A stretch of 64,000 nt of DNA from Orobanche coerulescens (lineage: Eukaryota > Streptophyta > Magnoliopsida > Lamiales > Orobanchaceae): contig JAWKAU010000237.1 of the NCBI GenBank assembly GCA_033398695.1, forward strand, positions 62,001-126,000, given 5' to 3'. The position numbers and the translations under genes are program-made. Position 1 is the stretch's first letter; the number at the start of each line of letters is the position of its first letter. The notes beneath the pieces were generated by a model, which was not told where the DNA came from, made no database searches, and was given only the letters and a program-made list of their open reading frames with translations. Shown one piece after another: positions 56,942 through 64,000 of this stretch.

Positions 56942-59609
56942 TCAGTCTGCCTCTGCCTGGCCTTCACCTTCGACCGCTGGATTGGCCCGCGCTCCCTCGC
57001 CGGCCTCCGGAGCTGCCTCCCCGTCCTCCGGGGAATTTGGATGAATGAGATTTTCGGGAATCGGGTACCAGCTCAGGTCTACGCTGAGATCCGAGAGGTC
57101 CAAGATCGGCACAGAGAAGGCAGGATGCAGAGGGTGCTCCAGCGCGTAAGGCTTGAAGTTTTCAGCCAGAGGGCCGACCTCCAGCCCTCCCTTCTTAGCG
57201 GCGTGGAGTGAGTCAGTGAACGCCATGTAGTAGGCAAACTCGCTGACGAACTCCACGTTGAGAAAAGGATCGGCCTCGATCGCCTCCAGCTTTCCTTTCA
57301 ACTCCGCAACCGCCTGATGCGCACACTGAAGCTCGGACTCCTTAGCAGCCGTCTCTCCCCTCGACAAAGCCAGCTCGCTAGTCAGCCGAGCGATGGTCAC
57401 CTTCAGCTGATCGGCTTCCTTCTGAGCAGCCGCGTGCGACCGACGGGCCTCTGTCATCTGATCCCGAAGCTGGTCGACCTTCGCCCGGGCTCGCTCAGAA
57501 TCCTGTCTCGCCAGCTCAAGATCTTGACTTGCCCGTTTTGCCGCGTCCAATGACTCCTTCTCCATAGCCACGATCTTGTCGGCAAACTCGGAGTTCTTCT
57601 TCCGAGCAGTCTTGAGGTCCGCCTGAAGACGGGAAGTAGAAGGGCGCCCTTCGAAGTCCTTCACAGCTTGGGCAGCCATCGTCGCCACCTGGAGGGAGAG
57701 AGCGAAGGCATCCTGTATCGTGTCCCCGGATTGCTGGCGGGCGATCGCATCCAAATCGGTCGTCCAGGCCTTCGGCAGAGCAGAGACAGCCCGGGTGATG
57801 TATTGCGGGACGTCACAGGCCTCGCGAGGAGATTGGCTTGCGAGAAAATCCAATACCAGCGGCGAGCAAGCCGGTTTAGTGCAGCGAATCCTGCATCAAG
57901 AACAGAAGAGTTAGCACATCTCTTACGCAAGTGACAAAACTCGGCAAAACAAACAAAGTTTACCTCTCGGCTTTCTCGGTGTCGCGGCCGAAGTACGGTT
58001 TCCCGCGAGGGGTCTCGGCTTCGGCAATCGCCATGGCCTGCAGAAAAGCCGACGAAAGCGTAGGCTCATCCACCAAGGGGACTGCGGTGAGCGGAGGTGC
58101 GGCGATTGGCGGCTCACCTACAGGGGCAGAGACTGGGGCCTCCCACGACCTCTATCGCTTGCGGTTCAGCCGGAGTCCCTCCTCCCGAACCTCCTCCCCC
58201 GCAGCGATCGGCTCCACGTGAGGCCTCACCTCTGGGATAAAAGGAAGCGCCACCGGAGGAACTCGACTCGACTTCTTCTGGCGCAGGCGACTCAAAACTC
58301 CGGGGTTCGACATGGCAATCTCCGGCGGAGGCTCCAAGAAGCAAGGGAAGCGGACCTCTGCAAAAAGAAACGATCAAACAATGGTTAGACACATTCCCCA
58401 AAGGATGATCGCCAAGCAAAAGGAGATCGTGGAAATTCATACCAGGACCGAAAGGTGTCGCGGAAAACGGAATAACCGACTGCATAACCAACGGCTCTCT
58501 TTGTTAATCCGGCGAGCGTCAATATCATCGTCCGGAAGACTGCGTATCCGCTCCGAGACGACCAGAAAATCAAAAGGTAGCTCGTCAGCCGCCGGAATAT
58601 GGAAACCTGCAAAAGGAAGACCAAATTAGATCAGTTCAGAACATATCCGAACAAAGGGAGAGTCAGAACCCTTACTCGGATTCCTCTCCCGAAAGCCTGT
58701 GGGAACGTCCAGCTCGCCCGTGGGATTGTCGCTCGCGGATGTATTCCATGCACCGCCGACCCAGAACCATTTCGCTGGATCGCCCCGCACCTTGTTCGGG
58801 ACCCCAAGGATCACCCGACCAGAACGGCCTTGGATATGGTAACCTCCGACGGACCCCTTCTGAACTGTCATCTTGAATAGGTGGTTCATCTCCAATGGTG
58901 AGAGAAGGCGGTACAATCGGTGACCGCCGAACAAGGTGAGGGCACAGACGATCTGGAGCCAGGCGTTCGGCGTTAGCTGAAGCGGCGCCACATTCCAAGC
59001 GACCAGCAAATTGGAGACGGCAAACGACAGAGGGAACCACAGCCCGACCTCCATTATCGCCTCATTCACGGCGACCATACCCTCCGGAGGTTGGTCGGCT
59101 CGCTCGTTCTCGGCCGGCACGAAAAGATCCACATCTGAAGGGATATGGTACCTCGCCCTCCAGATGGCCAGGTCCTTCCTGGTTTCCGAGCTCCTGATCT
59201 GGCCGAGGGACCACTGAGAGCGCTGCGCGGCCCGAAACAGCGACAGCTTCGCGGATTGATAGGGATGGGCGACCGAGTACTCCCGATAGTCGAACTTGGG
59301 ACTCGGACCGGCCAACCTCTCCATGATTTCTGCGAAGGCCAAGTAGGCTTGGCCAAAGGCGCTATGTTGCTCCCAGTACGCCCTCACCGCCAAATCCTTC
59401 TCCACCAGCAAACGTTTTTGCTCAGCCGCCGCCTCCCTGACAGAATCGGCCTCATTGAATAGTGACTCGACTTCTGTGGGATTAATACCGGCGCGAATAG
59501 CCTCGACTGCCGTCTCCATATGGAATTCCGCGGAGGATCCTTCCCGGGCAGTCGAAGTCCCGGCGGCGGAGGTGGTGCCCGTTACTGACGATGAAGGTAC
59601 TCCACACAT
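56942..59609 (-). CDS. Spliced antisense accessory gene of composite D (4 exons)
   Basis: Inferred exons are 59609-58676, 58606-58443, 58357-57964 and 57890-56942, with the same splice words as in A. Exon 2 is open here (FLVVSERIRSLPDDDIDARR), unlike in A. Exon 3 keeps the same TAG (after LNRKR). The PF04195-like block in exon 1 and the coiled coil in exon 4 (303 codons from its first Met) are nearly identical to A. The shared TAG means both copies come from one already damaged ancestor, or that the stop lies in an intron not recognised here. Confidence 0.65.
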
Positions 59610-59745
59610 TCTCAAAAAGGAAAGGGAAAAAGAGGATTGTTTCTTACCGAAGGATTGAGTCGATCGACGATCGGCAGGCAAAGGTTTCAAAAAAAAATTC
59701 AGCTATCTTCCTCTCCGATGAAATCGCGTAAAAAGGTTTGCACTG

Positions 59746-60655
59746 TGTTGCTACCTAAAATATTATTCGGAGATAGATATTGCTGGAATGGTCAAGTAGC
59801 AAACAAAGTGCGAGAGCACTTCCGTAGAGAAGGTAAATAACACAAGATTTGCCGGGGTTGTTAGTCCCGAGCTTGAATGCTCTCGCGAGATGTTATTAAT
59901 ACAAATATTCTGGGATACAAGTATTAATGTTAGAATACTATTACAATGAGTGTAACGATTCTAGTTATCTTAGCTATAGAGCGTGAAGATTGCCGGAATA
60001 ACCAGATATGATGCTCTGTGAGTTCTTGTAACAACGTTGATGAGCTGTGACGGCCGTGAGAAATCGACAGTCTCTCACGACGTGTAGTAGCTGTATGTTG
60101 GAGTTCCTAGGCTTGTGAATCTCGTTGAATCTGTTCTGCAGGGAGTTCTTGTCTCTGTCGATCGTCTTCTGGATGAGAGGTGCTGAGAGAGAAGTCCAGA
60201 GGTAGATCCAAGAGAGTAAACCGAGAGCCTGGAGGAATGTATGTATTCTGAATGTATTTTCCACTGAGAGGGAATCAGAAGAGGAACTGAACGTATGTGT
60301 ACGTTTTTAAGGATGTGTTTTCGAACCTTTCTCCAGTTGCTGGAGGTTCTATATTTATAGGACTGGGAGACGCTGGGCGATCGCCTCTACTGTATTATAA
60401 TAAGCGGGCGATCGTCTTTTAGCACATGGGCTGGTGCCCTTAAAGTCCGCAGGAGTTCTTTGGCAACCTGTATGCGGTCCAATGAGAAATCTGCGCTGCG
60501 TCGAGTCGGCCACGGCGGTCCCACCTTGTACCTTTCGACGGGTTTGTCGGTAGGTGATAAGGTGGTGACAGGCTGTGGTCAACGATCCATGTTATGCGGC
60601 GCCTTTCGCGGTTCTGCAAATGGGTGCTTCTTTGAGATCCAATCTTTTCCGCTGC
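59746..60655 (-). repeat. Inverted LTR at the right end of composite D
   Basis: It starts TGTTGCTACCTAAAATATT on the plus strand and follows 7244-8155 almost base for base. Its 5' end is truncated at the same point as in A. Confidence 0.8.
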
Positions 60656-60885
60656 GTGAGTATTTTTAAATGGCCTTTCGTTTCTGGTAACTTGAGTTAC
60701 TTTGGAAATCGTTTTCTGAACTATTGAGTTTCGGCTGTTTGGCCTTGTCCTTTCAAATGAGATTTTACAACGGTTTTGATAAACGAGTTTTATAACGCCT
60801 TCGAATGTTTTTATTAGATAATACCGTCGTTAGCCCCTTAGGCGTTTTTAAATATTTGCGAAAATATCTTTTAGCCTTGTGGATT
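60656..60885 (+). repeat. Copy of the LTR fragment flanking composite A
   Basis: It matches 8156-8383 and stops at CTTGTGG. The two loci therefore share DNA that does not belong to the composite itself. Confidence 0.75.
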
Positions 60886-61068
60886 CCATTTTAAAGCATG
60901 AGAATTTAACTTAGGTTAAAGCATCTCCAATGATGTTGGGTAAAATAGTTGACTAAAATGATATAAAATTGCGATTATGTAAAATTTGCTGAATTTGTAA
61001 GGTGTTGTACTCCAATGGAGTTTGCTCTAATGATTGGTTATATTTTAAAAATAGTATGTTATTATTGA
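60886..61068. repeat. Copy of the 10436-10615 segment
   Basis: It follows the LTR fragment directly, whereas at A the two are 2 kb apart. The junction words are TTGTGGATTCCATTTTAAAG here, TTGTGGGTTCC at 8384 and AACATTCCTTTTAAAATG at 10433. Confidence 0.7.
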
Positions 61069-61953
61069 CGAATGTTGGTATCCAGGCAAGTGTTTACTTG
61101 TTCGGTTGTAATGTTTTGATGAGTAATTCCATTTACATTTCATAAGTATTTTATGTTGTATTGCATATTGACGAATGTTCAGTGATGTTCTAAAAGGATT
61201 AGAATGCACAGTTGATGATTGTTGAGATACTTGGACAATCTTGGGAAGATTGTAGTATTCGGATATTGTTGATGTCATTTTGGATATTCTTGGTCTATGG
61301 TATACATTTCGGAAGGAAGTCCGGATAGAGGTATGTTTTGTGGTAATCGTACGTAGAAGATTGTGTACGGGAAGGTATTCGGTATTGAGGTATTATGTGG
61401 TATTATCGTGATATTGGGATTTTGATGAGAATCGTTGGATTACCGGAAGTGGTAAGGTTATCGTTGAGGTTATTATTCTCATGATGCATGGCATGTGAAT
61501 ATTTATGTTTATGTACTTGTGGTTATTTGTCGGGCATTATTGCGACCGTTGTGGGACTTGTTTTTCGTGTATTGAGAACTTTGATGGTAGCGGTCGTGAA
61601 GCGAGGATTCGGACGATCGGCTATGGCATATTGTTGGGGAATCGTGTATTTTGTTTGTGTATATCATTATTGTTGTATATGTATCTTGGTCGTATTTTTA
61701 TCCATTGTGTGAGTTCTTTCAAATAGCTTTCGGTTTTATGCCAATCGAGTTTGATTTCAAAACCGATTCCCTTAACCGAAGTTTTGGCCTTGATTATCTT
61801 GACGGTAGTTGGTGTTTTCAAATGATTTTGTGAGTTTTGGAAAATACTACCGTCATCGGCCTTTTCGGGGCGTTTTGTAATTGGTTTTTAGCACTGGTGG
61901 GTTCCGGCGCGGGGCCACGGCGTGTAATACTCCGTAAGGTTTGGGGTGTTACA
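61069..61953 (+). repeat. 3' part of the terminal element's 5' LTR
   Basis: About 885 bases ending GGTTTGGGGTGTTACA. Its beginning is lost at the junction near 61068. Short frames here show no domain. Confidence 0.7.
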
Positions 61954-61957
61954 TAAA

Positions 61958-61969
61958 TGGTATCAGAGC
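61958..61969 (+). other. Primer-binding site of the terminal element
   Basis: TGGTATCAGAGC, an exact initiator tRNA-Met site, four bases after the LTR end. Confidence 0.92.
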
Positions 61970-62617
61970 CCATGGTTTTGTGATAACCGGGCATGTGTGT
62001 TATGTGGCTCTACCAGTGTGGTAGTTGCGTGATTTTTGTGTAGCCGGATTTCGCTATTTCTGGGTGTGTTGTTTTGGTTACGTGTGATTTTCTCGAAAAT
62101 CGTCGTGGTGATGTGTGGGTTTGGGGATTGTTGGTGTTTCCGAGACCGACGAGGCAGGAGTGAACGCCGGTGCCGTGGTCATGTGCAAGGTGCGGCTCCA
62201 ATCGGGAAGTGAACGCCGGTGTGAGGCACGTGCAATGTGCGGCTTTCGATGTGGAGTGGAACGCCGGTGATACGTGCATGTGACAAGGAGCGGCTCATGC
62301 GCTTTAGGTGAGGAGACACACGTCACAGATCCCACAAAACTAGACATTGCTCTAAACTTGGTGTGGTCTTGGCGGAGACCAATCGCTTTCAAATTGTGAT
62401 TATTCCTGTTTTGGCATTCTTGTTGTGTCGAGATTTTGAAATGGTGTCATATGCTAGTATCACGGGAGATCTTCGTCTTCACTGACCTGTAAGTATGTTG
62501 TTCGGATTATTCGATAATTCTTGGTTATCTTGGTGATTTTGGATTTTCCGTTGAAATGTTGTTTGTGCGAGTGATTGCAAGTTTCGAGGACGAAACTTAT
62601 TTTTAAGGGGGGTAGAG
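61970..62617 (+). other. Non-coding internal region and polypurine tract
   Basis: GAACGCCGGTG occurs three times (62162-62275) at about 50-base spacing, each followed by CATGTG-like words. No gag or pol motif is present. The tract TTTTTAAGGGGGGTAGAG ends at 62617. Confidence 0.75.
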
Positions 62618-64000
62618 TGTAATACACCGATTTTTCTGATATATTTTTCGCTTATATATTGGATATCATGGATGGTTAATTATGCTCGAGGACGTTGTGA
62701 ACGTTTGATAATGTTATTGAATTGAGTATATGTATTGATTTTGCCGTATGTTCGTATTTAGTATGTCGTGACGTCGGACAGGAACAGTTGAATTTTTGGC
62801 TAAGTATAAAGCCATTACGTACGTAAAGCCTAGGAGCTTACGTACGAGACATGTGTTAGCTTACGTACGTTATATAGTGTACATAACGTACGTAACAAGA
62901 GGAATCAGACAGTTGGGGCCCGTGGTCGGCGGCTTTCGGCGTAGATGTGGACAGGTGAGTCAACGGATGGATTTACGACGTTATACGGGTGTATTACGAC
63001 GTAATACGAGTATAATACTGTAGCAAGTCAACGTCGTATTACGTGCAACGGAATAAGTGTTACGTGCGTTACGGGCGGTGGCAGTCGTGGCGAGAGGACT
63101 GTAGTGGCCGAGCATGGTCGCGATGACTACCGGGATGGCGATCATGGTCGGCGGTGACTCGCATGGATGGCCGATCGCGGTCGCGGTGACTCGCCGGGGC
63201 TAGGATCGCCGATAACGCACGTAAGGTACCGACCGTTCTGGCCGTAGGGACCGTTACGTGCGTAGCATTGCCGATTACGTACGTAAGGATGTCGGCCAAA
63301 CCGGGCGTAGGGTAGGCCACGGCCGGCTACGCACGTAAGCACCTGCCGGTTACGTACGTAAGGTGCCGGCAGCTCGGCCTATATAAGGCCCAGACCGAGT
63401 CATCTTGGGCATTTTTCATTCTTCTTCGCTTTTTCGCGATTCCTTCAAAGAAAAGTGGATGGATTTGAGTAAGATCATCATGTAACAACATGTTTTGGAA
63501 GTTTTATTCATGGATTAACATCATCTCCACCGGATCAAGGTAAGAACACCTAAACTTTTGGTTTTGGATGTTCTTGAGGTTTCTTGGTGTTTTGGCGATT
63601 TGATTCGTTTTGATTCGATTATTGATGGAACTTTGTTGTAAACTCGTAATCATTCATTAACCTTGAAGTTTTGTGGAACAAATTGAGTATTCCTTTGAAT
63701 AATCGATTGAATTGGACTATGCCTTCAAAGTGTTCGATGAAATGTCTCAATGAGTAGAACTTGGAAAATTCTACACGTTTTCGTATGAATGATGGTTGAA
63801 TTGATATTGTTGTGATGATTCTTGGTAATTATGGGAATTTTATTAAGGGGAGATAATGAATTGATGATCAAATGCCTTGATTATGATGATTATGATTATG
63901 GAATCATAGAGTTCTTGATGTTCTTGAGGCCATATGATGACTATGATGATTTGATAATTCGTTTAACCGATTTAAGATGATATTCTAAATCATAGTGATG
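62618..64000 (+). repeat. 3' LTR of the terminal element (runs off the window)
   Basis: U3 carries TTACGTACGTAA and relatives (TTACGTGCGTTA, TTACGCACGTAA) between 62815 and 63361. CCTATATAAGG (63380) follows about 20 bases later as TATA box. The spacer GTCGGCGGCTTTCGGCG near 62925 is shared with the minus-strand LTR at 8436-9578. Confidence 0.85.

Larger units (their letters stand above)
52649..60655. mobile_element. TAT-like composite element D with inverted LTRs
   Basis: It has the same order as A: forward LTR, primer-binding site, gag, 255-bp repeats, antisense spliced gene and inverted LTR. The shift against A stays between about 52,530 and 52,500 bases over 7 kb, and similarity is very high. 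Its forward LTR is complete, whereas that of A lacks 275 bases. It sits in the 5' LTR of C. Confidence 0.85.
61069..64000 (+). mobile_element. Gypsy-type element with a very short internal region
   Basis: The partial 5' LTR ends GGGGTGTTACA at 61953. An exact initiator-Met primer-binding site follows, then 664 internal bases without gag or pol, a polypurine tract (AAGGGGGG near 62607) and a 3' LTR from TGTAATACACC (62618) that runs past the window end. The word TTTCGAGGACGAAACTT before the tract is typical of Tekay-type chromoviruses. Non-autonomous deletion derivative. Confidence 0.82.

Noticed and set aside
62010..62392. Minus-strand frames in the interior of the terminal element
   Set aside because: They overlap the GAACGCCGGTG repeats between primer-binding site and polypurine tract, and contain no gag or pol motif.

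Overview
The window is repeat-dense nuclear DNA of a flowering plant. The evidence is plant-type Ty3/Gypsy elements (Tekay/Del chromovirus-like and TAT-like), Copia elements, a Mutator-like element with a FAR1-like transposase remnant, Stowaway-type MITEs and a tRNA-derived SINE. I cannot name the species. No intact host gene is visible. Candidate host-derived exons lie on the minus strand between about 11.7 and 16.6 kb, including a fumarylacetoacetase fragment.

Layout. 1-371: fragment with a GTGCCGCGGCAC palindrome array. 372-8155: TAT-like composite A (LTR, gag, 255-bp tandem repeats, a spliced antisense gene, then a second LTR in inverted orientation). 8156-9578: pieces of two other Gypsy-type LTRs. 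9579-20393: AT-rich DNA with two Stowaway-like MITEs, a hAT-like MITE, a SINE and exon-like segments. 20394-34546: Tekay-like element with TATGT target duplications and broken gag-pol; its 3' LTR is split by a gag-only Copia element (28779-32903, TAAAT duplications). 35214-39860: Copia-type LTR split by a Mutator-like element (35389-38183). 39861-43399: 3' half of a minus-strand Copia element. 43400-52648: TAT-like element C (minus strand, normal LTR orientation), carrying a solo Gypsy LTR. 52649-60655: composite D, a near copy of A. 60656-61068: flanking pieces shared with A's neighbourhood. 61069-64000: a Gypsy-type element with only about 0.66 kb between its LTRs.

How it works together. 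Most elements cannot move alone. A, C, D, the nested Copia and the terminal element lack pol, and the Tekay and Copia pol genes are broken here, so mobilisation would depend on partners elsewhere. The nesting gives a relative history: Copia LTR J, then Copia K, then C, then D and the solo LTR.

The most interesting signal is regulatory. LTRs of at least four unrelated families carry clusters of short CpG-containing palindromes (TTACGTACGTAA, TAGCGCACGCTA, GCGATCGC; GTGCCGCGGCAC in a fifth fragment), and the last copy usually lies roughly 10-45 bp upstream of a TATA-like box. The second notable signal is the inverted-LTR composite present twice (A and D). A caution: many differences between near-identical copies recur at CAG/CTG words, which looks more like base-calling error than mutation, so some frameshifts may not be real.
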